The notes beneath the pieces are model-generated. The model worked only from the letters and a program-made list of their open reading frames with translations, made no database searches and had not been told where the DNA came from. The position numbers were made by a program, and so were the translations under genes. From positions 372,001 through 436,000 of the forward strand of contig DATNFO010000041.1 of the NCBI GenBank assembly GCA_035606355.1: a stretch of 64,000 nt of DNA, in the 5' to 3' direction. Below, piece by piece: positions 44,297 through 51,803 of the stretch. Every line of letters starts with the position of its first letter. Within the stretch, counting starts at the first letter, position 1. Source of the DNA: Sulfopaludibacter sp035606355. GTDB taxonomy: Bacteria > Acidobacteriota > Terriglobia > Bryobacterales > Bryobacteraceae.

Positions 44297-44325
44297 GGTA
44301 CCGGCCTGGAGGCCGGTACCTACTG
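44297..44325. repeat. REP palindrome GGTACCGGCC...GGCCGGTACC at the ECF 3' end
   Basis: GGTACCGGCCTGGAGGCCGG(TACCTACTG) matches the copy at 16815-16843 at 28 of 29 bases. Its right edge supplies the CTA, i.e. the TAG stop of the minus-strand sigma factor gene (44320-44322). Confidence 0.8.
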
Positions 44326-44865
44326 GCGCTCCGATAATTTTCGGCGGAGCCATGCGTGGCCGAAGCGGAGATGATGCTGCACCACGTGAATGGTCCGGCC
44401 CGTTGCCTCGGCCGTTTCCGCTGCGGTCATCCCACCGAAGTAATGCATCTCGATCGCCTGCGCCACCGGCGGGTTGACGCGGGCGAGCGCCTCGATCGCC
44501 ATATCGAGATCCAGCACATCGGCGATCGGAGCGCTCACGCCCGCGGGCGCCTGCACAGCGGTTGCGCGCCGGCACAGGGCCATCCGCCCTCGCGCATAAT
44601 CCACGAGTACGCGGCGCATCGTTTGAGAAGCGATTGCCATGAAGTGGGCGCGGTCGGCGAATTCCGGCTGCGACTGACGAAACAGGCGCAAATACGCCTC
44701 GTTGACCAGCGCGGTCGGCTGCAGCGTGTGTCCCGGGCGTTCTCTCCGCAGGTGGGTCGCAGCAATGCGCCGCAGCCCCGCGTAGACCAGCGGCATCAGC
44801 TCTTCGCAAGCCTCCCGATCACCGTTGCGGACGCGCTGCAGGAGCTCCGTGATTTCCGCGGCCAT
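44320..44865 (-). CDS. ECF-type sigma factor (TIGR02999-like), second copy
   Basis: 181 aa from ATG 44865, chosen because GGGAGAAGG lies 3 nt upstream; frames open further are not needed. Region 2: HTLQPTALVNEAYLRL; region 4: AQAIEMHYFGGMTAAETAEATGR and VVQHHLRFGHAWLRRKL. It belongs to the same subgroup as the sigma factor at 8322-8939, which is coupled to a kinase. Here the nearby kinase of that type is the wreck at 41910-43543, so this sigma factor may have lost its partner. It is divergent from another ECF gene at 44947. Confidence 0.88.
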   Translation of the reverse strand: MAAEITELLQRVRNGDREACEELMPLVYAGLRRIAATHLRRERPGHTLQPTALVNEAYLRLFRQSQPEFADRAHFMAIASQTMRRVLVDYARGRMALCRRATAVQAPAGVSAPIADVLDLDMAIEALARVNPPVAQAIEMHYFGGMTAAETAEATGRTIHVVQHHLRFGHAWLRRKLSERQ

Positions 44866-44933
44866 TGCCCTTCTCCCGGTGGTCATTATGGCATGAGTCC
44901 GCTGCCCTCTTGCCCCGCCGGGATCTTCCGCCG

Positions 44934-44939
44934 TACAAT
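44934..44939 (+). promoter_or_regulatory. -10 hexamer, leaderless-type, for the 44947 sigma gene
   Basis: TACAAT ends 7 nt before the ATG at 44947, with TTGCCC 18 nt upstream as a -35. This is the best of the leaderless-type candidates, since both hexamers are recognisable. No Shine-Dalgarno is present. Confidence 0.5.
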
Positions 44940-44946
44940 CGGGGCC

Positions 44947-45675
44947 ATGCAGCCGTACGACTCCCCGCGTTTCGCCACGACGCATTGGAGCGTCATTCTG
45001 GCTGCGCGCGATCGTGCGGGCGACCCGGCGAATCCGGCGATGGAGGAGCTCTGCTCTACCTATTGGCGCCCGCTCTACGCCTACGCCCGGCGCTCAGGCC
45101 GCTCCGTTGAGGATGCGCAGGATCTCACGCAGAGTTTTTTTTCGCGTCTCCTCGAAAAAGACTACCTGCGGAACGTCGATCCGTCGCTCGGTAAGTTCCG
45201 CGCCTTTCTGCTGACCGCTTTGCGCAATTTCCTCACCAATGAGTGGCGCGCCGGAAACACCTGGAAGCGCGGCGGCCACGCCAGTTTCTTCAGTACCGAA
45301 GAGATGACCCGAGCCGAAGATTTTTACGCCGCTTCGGCCGGTCCGGAAACCCCCGAACAGATCTATGAGCGGAACTGGGCGATCGCTACCCTGGAACGGG
45401 CCGCGCGCCGCCTGGAGGAGGAGTACGGCGACTCGGGCAAAAGCGCCGTCTACGCTCATTTGAAGCCGTACCTGGAAGGCGACGGTGAGACGCGCCGCTA
45501 CGCCGATGTGGCGGCCGCACTCGGCATCAGCGAGGTCGCGGTGCGGGTTTCGGTGCACCGTATGCGCAGCCGCTTCCGCGAGCTTCTGTGGCGCGAAGTC
45601 GGGCGCACGCTTCCGGACCCGGAAGATCGCCGCTCCATCGAAGAGGAGTTGCGCCACATGCTGGCGGCGCTGTAA
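44947..45675 (+). CDS. ECF-type sigma factor ('FATTHWSV' group)
   Basis: 242 aa. N-terminus RFATTHWSVILAARD, region 2 EDAQDLTQSFFSRLLEKDYL, KFRAFLLTALRNFLTNEWR, region 4 YADVAAALGISEVAVRVSVHRMRSRF. This group of large sigma-70-like factors accompanies zinc-ribbon Ser/Thr kinases in Acidobacteria, Planctomycetes and Verrucomicrobia, and the next gene (42 bp away) is such a kinase. Only about 80 bp separate it from the oppositely oriented sigma gene at 44320-44865. Confidence 0.9.
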   Translation: MQPYDSPRFATTHWSVILAARDRAGDPANPAMEELCSTYWRPLYAYARRSGRSVEDAQDLTQSFFSRLLEKDYLRNVDPSLGKFRAFLLTALRNFLTNEWRAGNTWKRGGHASFFSTEEMTRAEDFYAASAGPETPEQIYERNWAIATLERAARRLEEEYGDSGKSAVYAHLKPYLEGDGETRRYADVAAALGISEVAVRVSVHRMRSRFRELLWREVGRTLPDPEDRRSIEEELRHMLAAL

Positions 45676-45716
45676 CATCCGCAACCGCTTCGTGTTACCA
45701 GAATCAGGAGAACTCC

Positions 45717-47297
45717 TTGGCCTGTGAGCATTGTGGAAAGCCCGTCACCGCCGCCGCACCGGCAGGCATGTGTCCGGCGTGCCTGCTCCGTACGGCCGTG
45801 GAGCACGGAAGCAGCCGCGTGATGACGACCGTTCTCCCCAAACTCCGCTACTTTGGCGACTACGAACTGCTGGACGAGATCGCGTTCGGGGGCATGGGCG
45901 TGGTCTATCGGGCTCGCCAGGTGAGCTTGGATCGCGTGGTGGCCATCAAGATGATGCGCCCCGGCGTGCTTGCCACCGATGACGAAATCCGCCGCTTCCA
46001 AACGGAAGCGCGCACGGCCGCATCCATGCAGCATCCCAATATCGTCGCCATTCACGAGGTTGGGGAGTGCGAGGGGCTGCATTATTTCTCCATGGATTTC
46101 GTGGACGGGCCGAACCTTGCCGAGCTCATCCGCCACAAGCCGCTGCCGTCGCAAGAGGCCGCGCGCTATGTGCAGCTTCTTGCCGATGCCGTTCAATACG
46201 CGCACTCGAAAGGCATTTTGCACCGTGATCTGAAGCCTTCCAACGTAGTGGTGGATGCGGCCGGCCGGCCGCGCATCACGGACTTCGGGCTGGCCCGGCC
46301 GCTCGACACCGGTTCCGGGATGACGGCGAACGGAGCCCTGATCGGCACACCTGCGTACATGCCGCCCGAGCAGGCCGCCGCCGATGGGCAGCCATTGACC
46401 GCCGCCACCGATTGTTATTCCCTCGGAGCGATTCTCTACGAACTGTTGACGGGCAGACCGCCGTTTCAGGCCGGCAGTCCCGTGGCTACGCTGCGGGCCG
46501 TGCTGGAGGATGAACCGGCGCCCCCGCGATCTGTCGTGCCCGCCGTGGATCGCGATCTCGAAGCCATCTGCCTGCATTGCCTGGAGAAGAATCCCGCGCA
46601 CCGGTATACGTCCGCCGAGGAGCTCAGTGCGGATCTTCGCCGGTATCTCAACGGAGACCACGTGATGGTCCGCCGTCGCGCTTTGTCTCGGAAATCCGGC
46701 GGTCAACTCGCGCTGCTCGCAGTGCTTGCAATCCTTTTGATCGTTACCCTGACGCGCTCACGGCAGCATGTCGAAAAGCACTTGGGCAGTTCTGTCCGGC
46801 CTGCGCCGGCTATTCATGCGGACGAGGAAGCTCCGCGCCCTGCGGTTCAACCCGCGGCGGTCCCCGGGAAACCCGCTGCCAAGCTCCTCAAACGGGTAGT
46901 GACAGCGCCGGCCGGCGTGTATTCGTTCCGCTGGAAAGGGCCAGCCACCGCGGCGGGCGCCGAGATCGAGTTCCTGGATGCCGCATCCGGCCGCGCGTGC
47001 CGCATTTTCGCCGAGCCCGATAGCGACCGCCTCTCTCTCCAGGTAAATCCGGTGGTGGGCCGCGGGCTTCGGTTCACGGGAAGCCCCGGCGGCTACGGGG
47101 AGCTCGAGAATTCCGCCTGTTCAGTTGACCTCGGCGGCGCGGAGTTCGTCCGTAAAGACGGCGCCATCGAGATCCATTTGCCGGTCAAGTTCTCTCCATC
47201 GTTCCCCGCTACGCGGCAACTCCACATCTGGCGCATCGACCCTGCAACTGGAATGCGCGCCACTGACGGGGATGCGAACGGATGGACCGTCATGTAA
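45717..47297 (+). CDS. Zinc-ribbon Ser/Thr protein kinase with C-terminal unknown domain
   Basis: 526 aa from TTG 45717 (CAGGAG 6 nt upstream). An N-terminal zinc ribbon has Cys3, Cys6, Cys19 and Cys22. The kinase domain has glycine loop AFGGMG 56-61, VAIK Lys78, HRD 169-171, DFG 189-191 and an intact APE-like MPPEQ. One membrane helix lies at about 330-346. The C-terminal 180 residues have a beta-rich pattern (GVYSFRWKGPATAAGAEIEF) and include a Cys-containing stretch but no TPR. It is coupled with the sigma factor upstream; the extracytoplasmic domain is of no family that I recognise. Confidence 0.92.
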   Translation: MACEHCGKPVTAAAPAGMCPACLLRTAVEHGSSRVMTTVLPKLRYFGDYELLDEIAFGGMGVVYRARQVSLDRVVAIKMMRPGVLATDDEIRRFQTEARTAASMQHPNIVAIHEVGECEGLHYFSMDFVDGPNLAELIRHKPLPSQEAARYVQLLADAVQYAHSKGILHRDLKPSNVVVDAAGRPRITDFGLARPLDTGSGMTANGALIGTPAYMPPEQAAADGQPLTAATDCYSLGAILYELLTGRPPFQAGSPVATLRAVLEDEPAPPRSVVPAVDRDLEAICLHCLEKNPAHRYTSAEELSADLRRYLNGDHVMVRRRALSRKSGGQLALLAVLAILLIVTLTRSRQHVEKHLGSSVRPAPAIHADEEAPRPAVQPAAVPGKPAAKLLKRVVTAPAGVYSFRWKGPATAAGAEIEFLDAASGRACRIFAEPDSDRLSLQVNPVVGRGLRFTGSPGGYGELENSACSVDLGGAEFVRKDGAIEIHLPVKFSPSFPATRQLHIWRIDPATGMRATDGDANGWTVM

Positions 47298-47327
47298 CAA
47301 TCGAACGCGAACCGGTCTTCTCTCATT

Positions 47328-48005
47328 ATGAAACTCACAGCTACAATTCTCTTGCTGGGCGCCGCAGCGGCTTGGGGGCAATCCGCCGCATGGCAGGAGT
47401 TCTCGATCGGTCCCCCGACCCGCATGCAGGCCGGATGGCCGCCCAACGGCATCCGTGCCGAGGGCATCCCGCTGAAACGCGCCATCGCGCGCGCCTACGG
47501 AGTGGCCGAAAATCGTGTGCTGGGGCCGAACTGGATCGACGACACGCGTTACGCCATCACCGGAATCGTCGCAAATCCAAAAGATTTCCAACCGCTGTTT
47601 CAACAGGAGCTCGGCCGACAGTTCCATATGCTCGTGCACCGCGAAAATCGCGTGGTGCCGGTATTTGTGCTGCGGCCGCTCCCCGAACCGAACAAGCTCG
47701 CGGCGCCCTCCTCGGCGTCACCCGCAGAAATGAGATCTGACACGCGTGGGCTCGCCGCCATCTCGTTCCCCAGGACGACCATCCCTGCGTTTGCCGACAT
47801 GCTGGGCAACATTGCCGGCCGGCCGGTGATAGACGAAACGCACCTCGACGATAGTTTCCAGGTGCTTCTGAGGTGGCAAGCGGGCAGCAATTCCGCACTC
47901 CAGGCAGCGGTCCGCTCGCAATTAGGCCTCGATTTGGTGGATGAAAACAGAGCCGTGGACATGTTGGTGATTGACCACATCGAAAAACTCCAGTTCTCAA
48001 AATGA
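47328..48005 (+). CDS. TIGR03435-family secreted protein
   Basis: 225 aa. Signal peptide 1-18 (LLGAAAAWGQ), then the family's AWQEFSIGPPTR, LKRAIARAYGVAENRVLGPNWID, RYAITGIV, LFQQELGRQFHMLVHREN and VIDETHLDDSFQVLL. The TIGR03435 (DUF3738) family is found almost only in Solibacter-like Acidobacteria, in many copies, and often with kinases; its function is not known. Here it follows the zinc-ribbon kinase 30 bp later, so it is probably in the same operon and could carry its signal outside the membrane. Confidence 0.88.
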   Translation: MKLTATILLLGAAAAWGQSAAWQEFSIGPPTRMQAGWPPNGIRAEGIPLKRAIARAYGVAENRVLGPNWIDDTRYAITGIVANPKDFQPLFQQELGRQFHMLVHRENRVVPVFVLRPLPEPNKLAAPSSASPAEMRSDTRGLAAISFPRTTIPAFADMLGNIAGRPVIDETHLDDSFQVLLRWQAGSNSALQAAVRSQLGLDLVDENRAVDMLVIDHIEKLQFSK

Positions 48006-48129
48006 GGGGGCGGCCTGCCGCCCCACCCCTACCTCCCCCGTACCCCCCTTGCCACCGGGTTGCATTTCCGTGATAATACCCCCAGATCCAATTGCTTCGT
48101 ATGCTTCACGCTTGGTCAGGAGATCTGCC

Positions 48130-48429
48130 GTGCGTCGTACCCTGGTAATCGCTCTGGTGTCGTGTGTCGAAAGTCCGTGCAAGAGCAAGACTCGCCGGTT
48201 TTTACTCGGGTTGTCTTCGTGCGAGCTCCAGTTCATTGCCGAATATCTGGGGTGTTGCATCCTCGAATCGGTGGAATACAGCGATAGTTCGCGGGACCGC
48301 CTGGCGCGCAGCGTCAGCATTCCCAACTCCGAGGACCGCGAGCACAACAGCATTTTGCTGCGGGAGTTTCTCACGCTCAGCGGGATTGGGCCAATCGCGC
48401 AGCGAGCGCGTGCCCGCCAGGCAAGCTGA
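48130..48429 (+). CDS. Hypothetical small protein (uncertain)
   Basis: 99 aa from GTG 48130. The C-terminal half (FLLGLSSCELQFIAEYLGCC and EDREHNSILLREFLTLSG) has protein-like composition, but it has no start with a Shine-Dalgarno, overlaps the end of the minus-strand GT39 gene by 53 bp and has no recognised domain. The 48006-48129 gap ahead of it is C-rich and empty. Real coding is not certain. Confidence 0.35.
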   Translation: MRRTLVIALVSCVESPCKSKTRRFLLGLSSCELQFIAEYLGCCILESVEYSDSSRDRLARSVSIPNSEDREHNSILLREFLTLSGIGPIAQRARARQAS

Positions 48430-49957
48430 CCCGCTGCGAGGGCGTCCCGATATAAGGCTTAACGGGCGTATCCGGGGCCGCATAAATCTCAGCCCACTGT
48501 CCGCGTCTCTCAAAGCGCTGCACCATCGGTAGGGGCACACTTGCTCTGGCCTGATTTTCCGTCGAGCTCGGGACAAAGCCATAGAACCGCTTCCAGAGCG
48601 CCTGCACCGGCGCAAGCCGCATCAGGCTGTAGTCGGGGTCCCAATTCTTGGAGAACACCACCAGAACCTGAACCTTGCTCCAGTCGAGTTTCCGCAACTC
48701 ATCCGGCGCGGAGTTCGCCAACCGCACATAGTCGATGGGGCGGTGCACATACCCGAGTTCAGGGTGCGCCAGTTCCAGTGTCATGGGCCAAATCGCAGTG
48801 ATACGGGCGCCGCTGTACCAGTGCTCCAGGTAATCCGTGGCGTCCGCCTGCAAGTGCACGAAATCCGTGAACGCGATGTTGTCCTCATACGGAAACGGAT
48901 ACGGAGGATTGACGAAGATGCAGGCGAGCATACCGGCGGCCAGCGCGGCCGAGCATACGATGCGCGGCACACCGCGGTAGAGCGAGAGTGCCGCCGCCAT
49001 CGCGGCGTAGAGAATGGGGAACACGGGCAGCAGGTAGCGCTCCAGCACCGCGCCGCCAAGAAGTGTGACCACAAGCGTTTGCGCGCCGAAAAGCCACCAC
49101 GCCACTCGCCACGCCCGCGAGCGGTATATTCGGCTGGAACGCCATGCAAGGACGATCGCGAGGGTCCCGATCCAGTGGAAGTTGGCAATCGCTAACGTGT
49201 AGAGACGCCGCAGGAGGTTCACTGCGACCCGGGACGGAGCGAGTGGATACCAGAGGTTATATTGGGCGAAGCCGGAGCTGCCCAGCGGATGACCCGTCTT
49301 GATCCAGAGCAACAGCAGCCAGGCGCTCAGCGCCCCGGCCGGCAAAACAAACCACACAGCGTCCCGCCATCGGCGCTCCTTCGCGAGCCAGAGGAAGAAC
49401 ACCAGGGGCGCGACCACACCGGTCTCCTTGACCAGCACCAGCGCAACACAAACGGCAGCCGAGAGCGGCACCCGATCTTGAATGAAGAGCAGCAGCGCGA
49501 CTGTTGTGAGCACCATCGCCGGCATATCGAGCTGCGCCATCATGGACTGCGCGAAAAAGAGCGGCGAGCAGGCCAGCAGTGTGACAGCGACAAAGGCGGG
49601 AGCGCCGCTTGACTCGCGAGAGAGCTCAATAGCCAGCAGGAATGCGGCGAGTAAACCGAATGTGGCGACCAGCAGCATCGCACTCCGTGTGACCGCCGGA
49701 TGATACCCGGCAATCGACCATGCTGCCGCCAGATAGGCCATTAGTCCGGGAGGATGTGCGTTCGGTGCGACGGAATACGGCAGCAGTGCGCCGGAATGGT
49801 ATAGATCTAAAGCCGCGGGTACGTAGTAGCCGGCTTCGTCCCAGTAATAAGGAAGCGCGAGAAATGAGAGATGGCTGCAGACCAGCAGCACCGCGAACAG
49901 CAGCAGAAAAAAGCCATACGTCTGGGCGCGGATGTGCCGCCGCGGGTGGGCGTCCAT
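48377..49957 (-). CDS. GT39-like polyisoprenyl-phosphate-sugar glycosyltransferase, membrane protein
   Basis: 526 aa, about ten membrane segments spread over 1-390, with a PYYWDEAGYYVPAALDLYHSG first extracytoplasmic loop containing the Asp-Glu pair seen at the start of the PMT_2/GT39 family, and VPLSAAVCVALVLVKETGVVAPL. The last 130 residues are a soluble domain. It should transfer a sugar from a lipid carrier outside the membrane. It is one of a few isolated genes between the accessory kinases and the small zinc proteins. Confidence 0.8.
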   Translation of the reverse strand: MDAHPRRHIRAQTYGFFLLLFAVLLVCSHLSFLALPYYWDEAGYYVPAALDLYHSGALLPYSVAPNAHPPGLMAYLAAAWSIAGYHPAVTRSAMLLVATFGLLAAFLLAIELSRESSGAPAFVAVTLLACSPLFFAQSMMAQLDMPAMVLTTVALLLFIQDRVPLSAAVCVALVLVKETGVVAPLVFFLWLAKERRWRDAVWFVLPAGALSAWLLLLWIKTGHPLGSSGFAQYNLWYPLAPSRVAVNLLRRLYTLAIANFHWIGTLAIVLAWRSSRIYRSRAWRVAWWLFGAQTLVVTLLGGAVLERYLLPVFPILYAAMAAALSLYRGVPRIVCSAALAAGMLACIFVNPPYPFPYEDNIAFTDFVHLQADATDYLEHWYSGARITAIWPMTLELAHPELGYVHRPIDYVRLANSAPDELRKLDWSKVQVLVVFSKNWDPDYSLMRLAPVQALWKRFYGFVPSSTENQARASVPLPMVQRFERRGQWAEIYAAPDTPVKPYIGTPSQRVSLPGGHALAARLAQSR

Positions 49958-49965
49958 AGGCGGCG

Positions 49966-50259
49966 TTACTGAACGATGCCGCTACCGGGGGCAGGCGCAA
50001 GCCGAATTTCGCCGAATGCGGTTTCGTACTGCTGCACATTGGTCTGCAGAACATTCAGCAATGCCTTGGCCTGTTGCGGGCTGATGTAAACGCCCTGAAA
50101 ATTTTCGATCGTCACATTATCGGGAGCAGTCTGGTTGACACGGCCGAACATCAGGAAGAAGTCCCACAGGTTAACCCGCACCTGCACGCTATTGGCGTAG
50201 TTTTCGCGATATTCGGCGGTCTGCACGAGTTGCACTTTGGGCGCTTGCGGCGGAGTCAT
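49966..50259 (-). CDS. DUF3467 protein
   Basis: 97 aa from ATG 50259 (MTPPQAPKVQLVQ). Family signs: EYRENYANSVQVRVNLWDFFLMFGRVNQ and FQGVYISPQQAKALLNVLQTNVQQYE. A frame open further upstream (to 50445) lacks this composition. DUF3467 proteins are small, widespread and unassigned. It starts 126 bp from the divergent zinc-ribbon gene at 50386. It ends 9 bp from the GT39 start. Confidence 0.82.
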   Translation of the reverse strand: MTPPQAPKVQLVQTAEYRENYANSVQVRVNLWDFFLMFGRVNQTAPDNVTIENFQGVYISPQQAKALLNVLQTNVQQYETAFGEIRLAPAPGSGIVQ

Positions 50260-50385
50260 AGACTTCAGCGTAGCACCCGTGTGTACGTAAGCCTGGAGCG
50301 CCGCACTATCCGGCTTACCAATCTTTACGATTTTGGTACAACCGTTGCTCCATAAATAGCGTCGGATGAAGTGAGGCTCAGAGAT

Positions 50386-50568
50386 ATGAAAATCCTGGTT
50401 GAAAATCACACGAAGGGCATGGTTCATTGCCCCATCTGCACACATACGGTGCCGGCCGACCTCGATTTGAAGGGAAAATTCGCCCGGGTAGCTCCCGGCC
50501 AGCGATGCCCGCGCTGCGGGTGTTCGCTCGACGTAGCTGTCGTTGTACAGATTCCGGAGGCGGCCTGA
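50386..50568 (+). CDS. Small zinc-ribbon protein
   Basis: 60 aa from ATG 50386. Two Cys pairs, CPIC (about 19-22) and CPRCGC (about 44-49), form a zinc-ribbon of the kind seen in short regulatory or RNA-associated proteins. No Shine-Dalgarno is strong. It is divergent from the DUF3467 gene and 81 bp upstream of another small Cys-rich gene. No function is proposed. Confidence 0.55.
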   Translation: MKILVENHTKGMVHCPICTHTVPADLDLKGKFARVAPGQRCPRCGCSLDVAVVVQIPEAA

Positions 50569-50649
50569 CGGCTCCGGGTATCCGATAGTACGTAGAGGAC
50601 TCCGGCGCTTGTTTTAACCCGGTGGTATTTGCAATAGTGGAGGGGACAG

Positions 50650-50871
50650 ATGAAACGGAAGGCACAACCCAAAGCAGAGCCGGTCATTCCCGCTGAATTG
50701 CTGGAACAGGCGAAGCGCTCTGTGACTGCGGACCACTTGAAGAAAGTTTGCAAGTGTTCCGTCTGCGGCGCCGAGGCGAGTGCCGGCGACGAACCGCTGT
50801 GCTGGGTGTGCCGCCGCTTGAAGATCAGCGCCTGGCGCGAGATCGAACAGCAGATGCCGGCTCAGGAGTAG
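50650..50871 (+). CDS. Small Cys-rich protein
   Basis: 73 aa, with GGAGGGG 6 nt before the ATG. It is highly charged, and the C half has two CxxC pairs (KCSVCGAEAS and LCWVCRRL) and a helical end (ISAWREIEQQM). Probably zinc-binding. Its stop region overlaps the end of the convergent OCD gene by 10 bp. Confidence 0.6.
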   Translation: MKRKAQPKAEPVIPAELLEQAKRSVTADHLKKVCKCSVCGAEASAGDEPLCWVCRRLKISAWREIEQQMPAQE

Positions 50872-51803
50872 ATGGGCCGGCCGGCGCCGGATTCCATCGC
50901 TCGTTCGTAAACGTAGGCTGCCGCGGCTACATCTTCCGCTGCAATTCCAATCGACTTGAAAAGGGTGACCTCGGCAGGCGAGGTGCGCCCCGGTTGCCGT
51001 CCGGCGGCCACATCCTGGAGCTGGAAGCCGCCAGTCCAACCTTCGTCGCGAGCGGCAAGGATGAGGTCGCCGGCTTCCATTTCAGCCTGCTCGCGATTGT
51101 CCATAACCACGCGCGCGCGGCGGACTGTTTCGGCAGGGATCTCGCGCCGCGCTGCCTGGTTCGAGCCCATGGCGTTGATGTGCATCCCGGGCACAATCCA
51201 CGCATCTTCAAGTACCGGATCTTTGGCGTTTGTGGCGGTGATCACGATATCGGCGCCGCGCACGGCTTCCTCCGCACTTGCCGCGGCCCTGACCTCCAGC
51301 CCGAAACTATCTGAACATTCCCGTGCGAACGCCGCACGCCTTTCTTCCAAACGGCTCCAGACCATCACCGGCCCGATGGAAAGAACTGCCGTCATGGCCT
51401 CGAGTTGCGTGCGTGCCTGAAAGCCGCTGCCGATGATCGCCACGCGCTTCGAATCCGGCCTGGCCATGAGGCTGGTCGCGAGACCACTGGCTGCGCCGGT
51501 GCGGATCTGGCCCAGGTGGTTGGCTTCCACGATGGCGAGCGGTGCGGCGTCCTCCGCGCGATACAGCAGGAAGAGGAAGTGTGCGCCGTGCGCCGGGTTG
51601 GTGGCGTACACCTTGGCTCCGAAATAGCGCCCATCCGACCCGGCCATGTAATGAAGCGTGGATCTGGTGGGCAGGGTCAGCCGCCGGCGCGGCTGATTCG
51701 CGGCCTCTCCGGACGCGAGCCGCTGGAAGACAGTGCGCATGAGCCCGATGCACTCTCGCATGGGCAGCAATCGCCGCACTTCGTCTTCAGTCAGGTAGAG
51801 CAT
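50862..51803 (-). CDS. Ornithine cyclodeaminase/mu-crystallin family enzyme
   Basis: 313 aa from ATG 51803 (MLYLTEDEV). Motifs: TLHYMAGSD, YFGAKVYAT, IGSGFQARTQLEAM (Rossmann NAD loop, about 120-135), VWSRLEERRAAF, DIVITATNAKDPVL, NAMGSNQAARREI and the late QLQDVAAGRQPGR. Members deaminate ornithine, or reduce ketimines or oxidise alanine; which one applies here is open. Its ATG overlaps the ABC-F stop by one base (TGATG), so it is translated with that gene. Confidence 0.85.
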   Translation of the reverse strand: MLYLTEDEVRRLLPMRECIGLMRTVFQRLASGEAANQPRRRLTLPTRSTLHYMAGSDGRYFGAKVYATNPAHGAHFLFLLYRAEDAAPLAIVEANHLGQIRTGAASGLATSLMARPDSKRVAIIGSGFQARTQLEAMTAVLSIGPVMVWSRLEERRAAFARECSDSFGLEVRAAASAEEAVRGADIVITATNAKDPVLEDAWIVPGMHINAMGSNQAARREIPAETVRRARVVMDNREQAEMEAGDLILAARDEGWTGGFQLQDVAAGRQPGRTSPAEVTLFKSIGIAAEDVAAAAYVYERAMESGAGRPIYS

